From Chlorobiota bacterium (GTDB lineage Bacteria > Bacteroidota > Bacteroidia > Bacteroidales > JAADJA01), in NCBI GenBank assembly GCA_013151015.1, contig JAADJA010000083.1, positions 1 through 37,242 of the forward strand: a stretch of 37,242 nt of DNA, in the 5' to 3' direction. The notes beneath the pieces are model-generated. The model did no database searches, was not told the origin of the DNA, and saw only the letters and a program-made list of their open reading frames with translations. The translations under genes were made by a program, and so were the position numbers. Below, one piece after another: positions 15,253 to 23,309 of the stretch. Each line of letters begins with the position of its first letter. Positions within the stretch are counted from its first letter, which is position 1.

Positions 15253-16149
15253 TTATTTGCACCTTTCCCCTATTATTTGCTCCGCATCCTCTTTCCCCAA
15301 TTCTTTCGCCTTGTGCATATCTTTGCAGGCTTGTTCTTTATTGCCAAGATAGAAATTCACAATCCCGATATTGAAATAAATGTTGCCGTCTTCTGGTGTG
15401 AGATTTGCGGATTCATTGTATGATTCGAGTGCCTTATCGTATTCTTTCTTGTCGAAGTATTCATTTCCAATTTCAAAATATACCAGGGCTTGTTTCTCAG
15501 AATTAAATCGTGCACCTAATTCAATGGCTTTCTTCATATCTTCAATTGCCCCGTCAAAGTTTCTCATATGGTATTTGGAAATACCCCTGTTCAAATAGGC
15601 CTCCTTGTAAAAAGATCCTTTTTTATCTATTGATTTTGAATACCGGGCAATCGCCTTTTCGTATTTCTGCTGATCAAAAAACACATTTCCTTTTTCATAA
15701 AAATTGTCCCATTTTGGAATGCTGCTAACTCCGTCAATTCTAAATGCGATTGGCATATTAAATTGAACCCTAACGTTTTTTCCTCTTTGCTGACCCGGGA
15801 TCCAATTGGGCATGTTCTTTACAAGGTTTAGTGCCACTTCGTCGCAACTTCCACCAATACCCCTGAGCAACTTTACATTTGATATCCTACCATCCCCCTC
15901 AACCACAAATGTAATGAAAACCCGACCTTGAATCCCTTTTTCCCTTGCCTCAATTGGATAACGAATATTTTGGCTTAAGTACATAATCCTTGCACTATCC
16001 CCACCGGGGAATTGTGGCATCACCTCAACTACAGTGAAAATATTTGGATTATAAGATACCGTATCATCAATAACCGTGAATAAATCCTGACCATATCCGT
16101 AAGTGGAAATAATCATGGTTAAAATGAGAAATAAAATATTACGATTCAT
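15253..16149 (-). CDS. Periplasmic TonB_C-domain plus TPR protein
   Basis: 298 residues. The signal peptide MNRNILFLILTMIISTYGYG is followed by QDLF. Residues about 40-140 form a TonB C-terminal domain (VVEVMPQFPGGDSARIMYLS, YPIEAREKGIQGRVFITFVV, GQQRGKNVRVQFNMPIAFRI). Three or four TPR units follow (e.g. AYLNRGISKYHMRNFDGAI, IYFNIGIVNFYLGNKEQA). There is no membrane anchor after the signal peptide and no proline-rich spacer, so it cannot act as a classical energy transducer. It is more likely a periplasmic scaffold, possibly a lone TonB_C module that binds receptors. No operon partner is evident. Confidence 0.8.
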   Translation of the reverse strand: MNRNILFLILTMIISTYGYGQDLFTVIDDTVSYNPNIFTVVEVMPQFPGGDSARIMYLSQNIRYPIEAREKGIQGRVFITFVVEGDGRISNVKLLRGIGGSCDEVALNLVKNMPNWIPGQQRGKNVRVQFNMPIAFRIDGVSSIPKWDNFYEKGNVFFDQQKYEKAIARYSKSIDKKGSFYKEAYLNRGISKYHMRNFDGAIEDMKKAIELGARFNSEKQALVYFEIGNEYFDKKEYDKALESYNESANLTPEDGNIYFNIGIVNFYLGNKEQACKDMHKAKELGKEDAEQIIGERCK

Positions 16150-16224
16150 CTTTATTTTTCGGATTTGAATTGCTGGTCAAAAGTACATCTTTTAGTTATT
16201 GTTGGTTTCATAGTTATGTGGTTT

Positions 16225-17235
16225 TCATTGAAGGATTTCTTCTATTGCCCTTTCCATAATATCATCAATCCCTGCGGATTCATGTTCCGGGTCCATCCAA
16301 ACACTTATGTCCGGGGGAACTCCATCTTCAAAGTTTTCGCCGTTGGGCGTAAGGGTTTCTGAAACCGAAAAACGGTAGGACCATCCATTGGGCAGTTCAA
16401 ATCCAGAAGGTGCCCCAAGTCCGCCGCCTGTTGTGTCGCCCACCTGTATCACATGGGGAAAGGCTTTCATGGCCGTACTGAAAAAGGAAGTGGCGCTAAA
16501 ACATCCCCTGTTGGTCAGTAGCATAACGGGTTTCGTATATTGCCTTTGTCCTCTGGGGGCCATATACACTTCCGAGGGTTCTTCAAAATCATTATGGCCG
16601 GGGCCGTTGACCAAAGCCGTGGTATAGATCAGTCTTTTGGTATCTGCAAAACGGCTCCCAAGCGTATGGATATTGGTGACATTGCCGCCGCCATTGCTCC
16701 GCATGTCAAGGATAATCCCATCTGTATTATGGAAACGGCTCAGGACATAATCAATGTGCCATGTACTCACATTGCTCGAAAAAGAACCATAATAAATATA
16801 GCCGATCAGCTTTTCGTCACGCTCGATAAAAGCATTGATAAGCGGGCCCGTAATATTGTAGTCCCATCCGATGTAATTGTCTTTCAACAACCTGAAATTG
16901 AAGTTTTCGGGACTGGAATATTGAAAGGTATAGCGTGAGATGTTAAAGGGTGAAACGAGGTTGGTGTGCCCATCGCGCAATTCGGTGATCATATTTGCCA
17001 GGACAAAGAACAATTCTTCATCATACATATTGTCGTTTATTTTCTGGCGATAAGTGTTGTGGATTTCGTTCCAGTCAATACCCTTGTAATCAAAGAAAGC
17101 ATATTTCTGGTCCACCGTGTTCCAGAGGCTTTCAAAATTCTCAATAGGTGAAATGGCCGCATCCTTTTCTATCATTGCTTTTTCGCAAGAAATAAAAAGA
17201 AAAGGTAATACTAAAAGGTATAATTGTCGTTTCAT
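16225..17235 (-). CDS. S41-family peptidase, lipoprotein
   Basis: 336 residues from ATG 17235; a TTG three codons upstream is less likely. MKRQLYLLVLPFLFISC gives a lipobox with Cys17, so it is membrane-anchored. The C-terminal-processing-peptidase core is visible: DGIILDMRSNGGGN, then LLTNRGCFSATSFF with the nucleophile serine in FSAT, then VGDTTGGGLGAPSGFELPNGW. The N-terminal 130 residues are the helical part (FESLWNTVDQKYAFFDYKGIDW) common to Bacteroidota members; no clear PDZ domain is seen. The substrate is unknown. It follows the beta-barrel gene 17277-18173 after 41 bp on the same strand, probably as one transcript. Confidence 0.85.
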   Translation of the reverse strand: MKRQLYLLVLPFLFISCEKAMIEKDAAISPIENFESLWNTVDQKYAFFDYKGIDWNEIHNTYRQKINDNMYDEELFFVLANMITELRDGHTNLVSPFNISRYTFQYSSPENFNFRLLKDNYIGWDYNITGPLINAFIERDEKLIGYIYYGSFSSNVSTWHIDYVLSRFHNTDGIILDMRSNGGGNVTNIHTLGSRFADTKRLIYTTALVNGPGHNDFEEPSEVYMAPRGQRQYTKPVMLLTNRGCFSATSFFSTAMKAFPHVIQVGDTTGGGLGAPSGFELPNGWSYRFSVSETLTPNGENFEDGVPPDISVWMDPEHESAGIDDIMERAIEEILQ

Positions 17236-17276
17236 GTTAGTCAATATTTTATACTTTATATTTTAGATAAGTGCAT

Positions 17277-18173
17277 TTATTGATTTGATTTGTTGAATTT
17301 AAAAACAAAACTGAAGTTCAAGCCATTTATAGCGCCCTGCACCTCATTTTCCCCCGGTTTGTATTGATGGTATTCCCACAAATAGGATAGTTTTAAGATA
17401 TTGCCATTATGGAGGAAATAGAAAAGTTCAATATCCGATTGGATTTCCAAAAAGGTGAAAATGCCGGAATGCAGATTGTTTGTGTTGAAGATCGATGTTT
17501 CCGGGTCGATAAAATTAAGGATGCTCACATAGTTGGGCCGGTAAATAGAAGTGAATACCGGGACATATAGTTTCCAGCTCAAAAGTAATTGGCGATCGCG
17601 GCGGTGAAGTTTCATCCTAAGGAACTTGAAATCTTTGCCTTTATAACTAAAGGGAAATTCCATCCGGCTCGAAACGCCAATGCCCGCCATATATTCGTAA
17701 TTGTAGAGCGAATTCCCGAATTTATAATTTATCCGTGAAAAGTTTGTGATATTGATTCCAGGGCCAACGTACCATTTGATCTTGTCTTTGGCAAATTGAA
17801 GGACTTTTTGGTTGTGCGTAAACCGGAAGTTGAAATAAAAGCCGTACGCATAACTTCTCGTCAGTCCATAATGTGTATCCTTATTCGTCCTTATTTCAGA
17901 TACGCCGGCCGTGAATTCCACCGTCTTAATCAGTTTGTCGGAATGGACAAGGTAATCCAGGTTGCTCAACAGTGTTGGGCCTGAATATAAAAGGGGGGAA
18001 GTGGCCTTGTCCTTAGCGCTCATCTTGGCAAATCCTATCCCTGCCCCGAGATATTTGTCACGGGCTTTCCGTTCCGTCTTTTTCCGGGTTTTCCTTTCCT
18101 CTTTCGTTTCTTGTGCTTGTACTGAAATTGAAAAGAACAAAGCCGAAATGAAAATCAATAAAAAGTATCGCAT
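17277..18173 (-). CDS. Predicted outer-membrane beta-barrel protein of unknown function
   Basis: 298 residues from ATG 18173 (MRYFLLIFISALFFSISVQAQ, a clear signal peptide). A longer frame to 18326 runs back through the neighbouring terminator and is not credible. A basic stretch (KEERKTRKKTERKARDKY) follows the signal peptide. Then come alternating amphipathic strands rich in aromatic residues to the end (e.g. YAYGFYFNFRF, KWYVGPGINI, LNFSFVFKF), typical of a small outer-membrane barrel. I do not recognise the family. It probably shares a transcript with the S41 lipoprotein, which may process it or depend on it. Confidence 0.7.
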   Translation of the reverse strand: MRYFLLIFISALFFSISVQAQETKEERKTRKKTERKARDKYLGAGIGFAKMSAKDKATSPLLYSGPTLLSNLDYLVHSDKLIKTVEFTAGVSEIRTNKDTHYGLTRSYAYGFYFNFRFTHNQKVLQFAKDKIKWYVGPGINITNFSRINYKFGNSLYNYEYMAGIGVSSRMEFPFSYKGKDFKFLRMKLHRRDRQLLLSWKLYVPVFTSIYRPNYVSILNFIDPETSIFNTNNLHSGIFTFLEIQSDIELFYFLHNGNILKLSYLWEYHQYKPGENEVQGAINGLNFSFVFKFNKSNQ

Positions 18174-18290
18174 ATTATAGAGGTCTTTGTTTTGGACAAA
18201 ACTAAGGAATAAATTTGAAAGCAAGCCCCCGTCATAAATGGCGTGGAAACTCATTATATACCATGAGTTGACCTGATCTTTAGGCCAGGA

Positions 18291-18318
18291 TAAAAAAAGG
18301 CCCGGAAACTTCCGGGCC
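18291..18318 (-). terminator. Intrinsic terminator of the S46 peptidase gene
   Basis: GGCCCGGAA (18299-18307) and TTCCGGGCC (18310-18318) form a perfect 9-bp GC-rich stem. On the minus strand it is followed by seven T residues (the A run at 18292-18298). It lies 33 bp beyond the stop of the 18352-20532 gene. Confidence 0.85.
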
Positions 18319-18351
18319 CTCAGCATTTTATTATAAAGTGATTATCCTTGT

Positions 18352-20532
18352 TTATTGGATAATCGTAAGTTCATCGATCAGGTTTTGTGCACCTGCATAT
18401 TTATCAATGATAAAAAGCACATAGCGGGTATCCACACAAATGGTGCGCTGCAATTCAGGTTCAAAAGCGATATCGCCGCTCATGGCTTCCCAGTTCCCAT
18501 CGAAAGCTAAGCCGATAAGCTCACCATCGCCATTGATAACCGGGCTTCCCGAATTACCTCCGGTAATATCGTTTGTGGTAAGGAAGCACACGATCAGTTT
18601 GCCATCTTTGCCATAACGTCCATAATCTTTGTCCTCAAATAATTTTTTCAATTTTGGCTCCACAATAAACTCATCATTGGTTGGGTCTTCTTTTTCCATT
18701 ACTCCGTATAAATGCGTTACATAATCGTAATGAACAGCATCGGCGGGATAATAATCCTCAACCGAACCATAAGTTAAGCGCATGGTTGAGTTTGCATCGG
18801 GATAATATACCTTGTCTGGGTTCATTTCCCGGAGGCCGGCAATGAACAGGCGTTTCCCGTGTGATAATGAAGATTGTGCATTGCGATATCCGCCCACTGC
18901 GCCCATCATTTCACTCATAATTTCATTGGACAAAACATAGGCCGGGTCTTTGGCCAGTTTCTTTGCATTAGGCTTTTCTAAAAAGGCCTCCACCTTTTCC
19001 TGGCTTGTGAAAAATGATTTTTCATAAACTTCTTTGGCAAGTGCATCGAAATCCCCTTTGTATTTTTTATTCAAATCCGCAAAAAACTTTGGCCATTTAT
19101 TTTGTGGGATATTTTCTGCATATAATTGAAACATTCCGGCAAAGATTTTTTGGTCGGTCCCAACATTATAATCCTTAAAATGGTCAGGGGCGGATTCTTT
19201 CAATTCTTTTGCTGTTTCTTCCGGGGCCGTTGGGTTTTCCTTTTTGTCTTTCAATTGCGCATCAAGTTGTGTAAACTCCTGTGCGTACCCTATAATGTCA
19301 GGCCCCATCAAGGCAAAGTTGATATATAATAATGGGTCGATCATCTCGCTGATGTTTTTATATCCTGCTTCGATTTCGGAAAGTATGCCTCCGTATTTTT
19401 CCTTTCGGGCATCATCAGCGTTCACCCAATTTGTAAAATCGTTTTCAATATTCTTCTTTTTATCGACAACATGTAATTTTTTCAGGCCGCGCATTTGTCC
19501 TATTTGGTTTTTCCAGAAATTTGCAAGACCGGCGTAGGTCGAGGCATATTGGATACGTACCTTTTGGTCAGCATCCATATCTTCTTTCATGATTTCGAGG
19601 CGTTTTCCCAAAATGTCAACAACGTCAGGGCTGAAATACTTTTGGTTGTACTCAACCCCGTAGGAAGTCATGTATCTGTTGGTTCCCCCTGGATATCCCC
19701 AGATCATTGCAAAATCATCCTTCTCGATCCCTTTAATGGAAACGGGCAGGAAATGTTTTGGCTTTAATGGGATATTTTCTTCGGCGTATTTTGCAGAAGA
19801 GCCGTCCGGGGCACTATAAATCCTGAAAATGCTAAAGTCGCCCGTATGGCGTGGCCACATCCAGTTATCGGTATCGCCACCGTATTTCCCAATGGAGGAA
19901 GGGGGAGCCCCAACCAGCCTCACGTCTTCATAAACTTCATAAACAAAAAGGTAGTATTCGTTGCCACCGTAAAAACCTTTGACAACTACATTGTATTTGC
20001 CATCTTCCGAATTGGCTTTTTTCAATCTTTTGCTGATTTTGCGGATTTCTGCTGTTCTTGCACCTTCAGAAAGTGTGTCGGAAAGGAAAGGGACGATGCT
20101 GTCGGTAACATTTTCCATGCGGATCAGAAAAGAAGCAGTTAGATGATCATTAACAAGTTCTTCGCTTTTTTGCATGGCCCAAAAACCATCTTTCAGGTAA
20201 TCGTGTTCAACTGAGCTGTGTTGCTGGATAATGTCGTACCCACAATGGTGATTGGTAAAAAGCAGGCCCTGGTCCGAAACTACTTCTGCAGTGCAAAAAT
20301 ACCCATTTGGTTTGGTACTTCCCGATAAACCAACAATCGCATCTTTCAGGCTCGAATTGTTGATGCTGTAAATCTCTTCAGCAGTAAGGTTTAGCCCCAT
20401 TTCCTGCATATCGACATAGTTCAGACGTTCGACAAACATGGGAAGCCACATTCCCTCATCGGGTGGCGTAAACGCAAATATATTCAACCCGAAGGTGGCC
20501 GTGAGCATTAAGGTAAAAATAAACTTTTTCAT
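18352..20532 (-). CDS. S46-family dipeptidyl-peptidase, DPP7-like
   Basis: 726 residues, normal for S46 enzymes, which release N-terminal dipeptides in the periplasm or at the surface. Signal peptide MKKFIFTLMLTATFGLNIFA. Chymotrypsin-fold marks: LFTNHHCGYD (catalytic His96), DTDNWMWPRHTGDFSIFR (catalytic Asp in HTGDF), and TGGNSGSP (nucleophile Ser661). Eighteen residues after the serine is Gly679 (FDGNWEAMSGD). From the family literature, glycine here goes with DPP7-type preference for hydrophobic residues at P1, and arginine with the acidic-specific DPP11. The specificity call is therefore an inference from one position. It has its own terminator. Together with the M49 enzyme upstream it suggests growth on peptides. 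Confidence 0.92.
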   Translation of the reverse strand: MKKFIFTLMLTATFGLNIFAFTPPDEGMWLPMFVERLNYVDMQEMGLNLTAEEIYSINNSSLKDAIVGLSGSTKPNGYFCTAEVVSDQGLLFTNHHCGYDIIQQHSSVEHDYLKDGFWAMQKSEELVNDHLTASFLIRMENVTDSIVPFLSDTLSEGARTAEIRKISKRLKKANSEDGKYNVVVKGFYGGNEYYLFVYEVYEDVRLVGAPPSSIGKYGGDTDNWMWPRHTGDFSIFRIYSAPDGSSAKYAEENIPLKPKHFLPVSIKGIEKDDFAMIWGYPGGTNRYMTSYGVEYNQKYFSPDVVDILGKRLEIMKEDMDADQKVRIQYASTYAGLANFWKNQIGQMRGLKKLHVVDKKKNIENDFTNWVNADDARKEKYGGILSEIEAGYKNISEMIDPLLYINFALMGPDIIGYAQEFTQLDAQLKDKKENPTAPEETAKELKESAPDHFKDYNVGTDQKIFAGMFQLYAENIPQNKWPKFFADLNKKYKGDFDALAKEVYEKSFFTSQEKVEAFLEKPNAKKLAKDPAYVLSNEIMSEMMGAVGGYRNAQSSLSHGKRLFIAGLREMNPDKVYYPDANSTMRLTYGSVEDYYPADAVHYDYVTHLYGVMEKEDPTNDEFIVEPKLKKLFEDKDYGRYGKDGKLIVCFLTTNDITGGNSGSPVINGDGELIGLAFDGNWEAMSGDIAFEPELQRTICVDTRYVLFIIDKYAGAQNLIDELTIIQ

Positions 20533-20741
20533 TCCATTTGATTTTTTATGTAATTATTTCAGTTGATTGAATTTTTCTTAAACCTTGGCAATTCCCGAAA
20601 ACCATGCCATTTGAAGTAAAGCGCTGTTGCAGAGAATTATCAATATAGTTATTCTATCATTCACAAAGGGGATGTGTTCAAAAACCAACCTCCTGTGTTC
20701 AGTTGCGAACAACTGCATTTAGTTGCAATATCCCCAATTCT

Positions 20742-22409
20742 TTATAAACCTAAAGCTTCAGGTCCCTGGATGAAATAAATATCAACAGGAATACCGGCGC
20801 TTTCCAATCTGTCAAGGTCGGCCTGCAATTCGGGTTTGATTATCCCCGATTCGTCAAGAAGCTTTTTGGTGCCGGCATAATCGCCATCGCCCTGGAGTTT
20901 CAAAATAATTTGCGTTAACTCTTTTGATGCCGATTTCATCTTTTCAATGTCAATGGAATAAGTCCCGTCAGCGTTCTTGATAAAAGCCCCTTTTTCCGCA
21001 AAGAAATTAAAACGCACCATATTTGCTTTTCCGTGGGCACTGGAAAGGCCAAATCGCACGGAACGGAAAATGCCGGCCATGAAAGTCACATAATTGTCCA
21101 TCAGGTCGGTATCGCCAAATTCACCCATCTCGTTCAACCGGGTCACAAGGTAAAGGCCAAGGATGTCGGCTTTCCCTTCTTCCAAAGCTGAGTATTGCTC
21201 TTTCAAAGCATGGCGGACTGTCCCGTTGCCGTCAATGGTGTTTTTTATCCCCATCCCATGGGCAACTTCATGCAGCATGGTATTGGCGAAAAAAGCATCG
21301 AAGGTAATATGTTTTCTCTGGTTTTCTGCAATAAGCATATTTGAAATGGGAACGAGGATATTGTCGAATTTTGCCCGCATGGCATTTTTCAATTGAAGTT
21401 TCCTTGTCCCTTTCTTAAGCTGGACTTCTTCGTCGTTGGGCAGGTTAATGGCGATGGTTTTGCCGGCCATATTGCAATCGCCGCCATAAAATACCACATC
21501 ATAAGCGTTGAGGTCGGCATCCGAACCGGGGACTTCCTTTTTGTATTTTGGGTCAACGGGAAGCTCTGTTTGCAATTGTGGTAAAAAGCTGGCATATTTT
21601 GAGAGTTTATCGCTCCAAACCTTGTCTTTGATAAGGATATAGGATTCGTGGGCTGCTTTGTAACCAAATAATTTATCGGTATAGTTTTCGATGGGGCCAA
21701 TGACCAGGTCCACATTGTTGTTTTTAACATCGAGCCAGGCGAGGTCGCTGGGTTGGTAGTCATCGGTCAAAAGTGCTTCTGACCTCAATTCGAGATAATG
21801 GGCAAATTCTTTGTTACCGGCCAGTTTGGAAGCTTTTAGCAAAAGTCCTGAGGCTTCTTTCACATATTGGCTGAAAGCTTCGTGGTACCAAACGGTTTTC
21901 AATTTGCCATTTTCATCCCTTTTGATAATGGTGTACAAACTCGATTTATTGGGGTCGTCAAAAGCTTCAAATTCTTCTTTGGTCATGTCTTTTGGGTAAA
22001 ACTCCGCGCCAAGGGGTTTTGCGCCATAGCCTTTCACGAAAACCTTTAAATCGTCCATTTCGTCCCAGGGGCCGTAATTGATTTCAGCAAATCTTTTTGT
22101 GGCCGGATCTTTAATGCCGGATAAGAATTCTTCTTTATCGCCTACATTTTCCAACCAGAAAATGTCATCCATGATTTTGGCCGCTTTAAACAGAAGTTTC
22201 AGCATTTCTTTTTCTTTGTCGTTCAGGTGCGAAATGTCCGCAGTAAGTTTAAATGGGGCATATTCGTCAACTTTTTTCTGCATTTCGGAAACTCCGGTTG
22301 TTTTTGTGTCCACAGGTTCTTCTTTTTTTTGTGTATTGTTGCTACAGCTTGTCACGATAACAATAATGCCAAGCAAAATTAAGGGGGCGGTGATTTTTTT
22401 CATTTCCAT
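20742..22409 (-). CDS. M49-family peptidase (dipeptidyl-peptidase III-like), lipoprotein
   Basis: 555 residues from ATG 22409 (MEMKKITAPL); the frame extends to 22571 but the extra part is AT-rich and non-coding in character. The lipobox IVTSC gives Cys22 as anchor. The zinc site is HEVAH at 380-384 with EEGKAD at 410-415. Classical DPP III enzymes have the hexapeptide HExxGH, so this belongs to the group with the shorter HExxH, as I recall for the bacterial Caldithrix enzyme and the Nudix-fused plant forms. Other family-like parts: FYGGDCNMAGKTIAINLPND and FFAEKGAF. It probably cleaves dipeptides or short peptides in the periplasm; the specificity is not readable. Confidence 0.85.
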   Translation of the reverse strand: MEMKKITAPLILLGIIVIVTSCSNNTQKKEEPVDTKTTGVSEMQKKVDEYAPFKLTADISHLNDKEKEMLKLLFKAAKIMDDIFWLENVGDKEEFLSGIKDPATKRFAEINYGPWDEMDDLKVFVKGYGAKPLGAEFYPKDMTKEEFEAFDDPNKSSLYTIIKRDENGKLKTVWYHEAFSQYVKEASGLLLKASKLAGNKEFAHYLELRSEALLTDDYQPSDLAWLDVKNNNVDLVIGPIENYTDKLFGYKAAHESYILIKDKVWSDKLSKYASFLPQLQTELPVDPKYKKEVPGSDADLNAYDVVFYGGDCNMAGKTIAINLPNDEEVQLKKGTRKLQLKNAMRAKFDNILVPISNMLIAENQRKHITFDAFFANTMLHEVAHGMGIKNTIDGNGTVRHALKEQYSALEEGKADILGLYLVTRLNEMGEFGDTDLMDNYVTFMAGIFRSVRFGLSSAHGKANMVRFNFFAEKGAFIKNADGTYSIDIEKMKSASKELTQIILKLQGDGDYAGTKKLLDESGIIKPELQADLDRLESAGIPVDIYFIQGPEALGL

Positions 22410-22759
22410 TGTTTTAATAAATGAATTAAATATCTGTTTAATAACGGCGAAATTAAAGATATTTTCAAACCCCAATTGTAAAAGGCAAATCTTTTTTCGG
22501 GATAATATATCCTTTTTAATTTTGTGCAACTTTTTCAAATGTGTTCTTGTCTTAATCTTATTATTGAACAACAGGGGTTTTTGGACCTGTGTTCAAACGT
22601 TCTTTGACCAGATTATATGAATTTATCCAATGTGAAAATTTGTTGGAACAAAAATTAATTTGTACTTTTACGCCCTTGTCTGTAAGCAGTTTACAGTTAG
22701 ATTGTTACGGAAGTGTCAGAAGTTAATGCCTTTGGGTCGGTTCATATCATCTATTTTTA
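22410..22759. other. Divergent intergenic region before the sigma-factor cassettes
   Basis: 350 bp between the M49 gene (minus) and the first ECF sigma gene (plus). It contains the promoter at 22639-22670 and a perfect inverted repeat CTGTAA-GCAGT-TTACAG at 22680-22696, directly downstream of the predicted start site, which could be an operator or leader hairpin. No gene is seen. Confidence 0.5.
22639..22670 (+). promoter_or_regulatory. Bacteroidota-type promoter of cassette 1
   Basis: TTTG (22639-22642) and TACTTTTA (22663-22670, seven of eight matches to TAnnTTTG) are separated by 20 bp, the same spacing as at 3018-3049. The start would be near 22677, with a leader of about 80 nt. If real, cassette 1 has a basal promoter for the primary sigma factor. 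Confidence 0.35.
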
Positions 22760-23305
22760 ATGTATTCTGAAAAAGAATTGGTAAAAGAGTGCTTGTGCGA
22801 TAATGCAAAAGCACAAGAAGAATTTTACAAGCGCTATGCACCTAAGATGTATGGGGTTTGCCTTCGTTTTGCCAAAAACCGGATGGAAGCCGATGATATT
22901 TTACAGGAAGGTTTTATCAAGGCCTTTGCAAACTTGAAATCATTTCGCAACGAAGGTTCACTTGAAGGTTGGGTCCGCCGGACAATTGTCAATACCGCAA
23001 TCAATCATGTAAAGAAATTCGCCAAATACAAAAAGGATTTGGATATCGATACGGCCGAACCTGTTCAGAAAATGAGTAGTTCAGTGGTTGATACTATTTC
23101 GGTTAATGAACTTTTAAAGTTGATAAAGGATTTGCCCATTGGTTACAAAATGGTTTTTAACCTGAACGTTATGGAAGGTTATACACATCGGGAAATTGCT
23201 TCGCTGCTCGATATTTCTGAGAATACGTCAAAATCACAATTGTCAAGGGCGAGACATACCTTGCAAAGAAAGGTAAATGAACTATATGGAATTGATCGAT
23301 CATAA
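22760..23305 (+). CDS. ECF-type RNA polymerase sigma factor (cassette 1)
   Basis: 181 residues. Region 2 (about 10-90) contains YAPKMYGVCLRFAKNRMEAD, DILQEGFIKAFANLKSF and GSLEGWVRRTIVNTAINHV. Region 4 (about 115-175) contains IKDLPIGYKMVFNLNVMEGY, THREIASLLDISENTSKSQL and SRARHTLQ, the helix-turn-helix. It directs RNA polymerase to an alternative promoter set, not identified here. The gene ends 4 bp before the beta-barrel/anti-sigma-like gene, so the two are co-transcribed and probably act as a pair. The paralogue at 26512-27069 shares both the motifs and the gene order. Confidence 0.93.
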   Translation: MYSEKELVKECLCDNAKAQEEFYKRYAPKMYGVCLRFAKNRMEADDILQEGFIKAFANLKSFRNEGSLEGWVRRTIVNTAINHVKKFAKYKKDLDIDTAEPVQKMSSSVVDTISVNELLKLIKDLPIGYKMVFNLNVMEGYTHREIASLLDISENTSKSQLSRARHTLQRKVNELYGIDRS

Positions 23306-23309
23306 ATAA

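Noticed and set aside
18174-18326. N-terminal extension of the beta-barrel protein
   Set aside because: It runs through the S46 gene's intrinsic terminator, and the signal peptide begins exactly at ATG 18173.
22410-22571. N-terminal extension of the M49 protein
   Set aside because: The lipoprotein signal starts at MEMKK (22409); the extension is Lys/Ile/Phe-rich AT sequence and would bury the lipobox.
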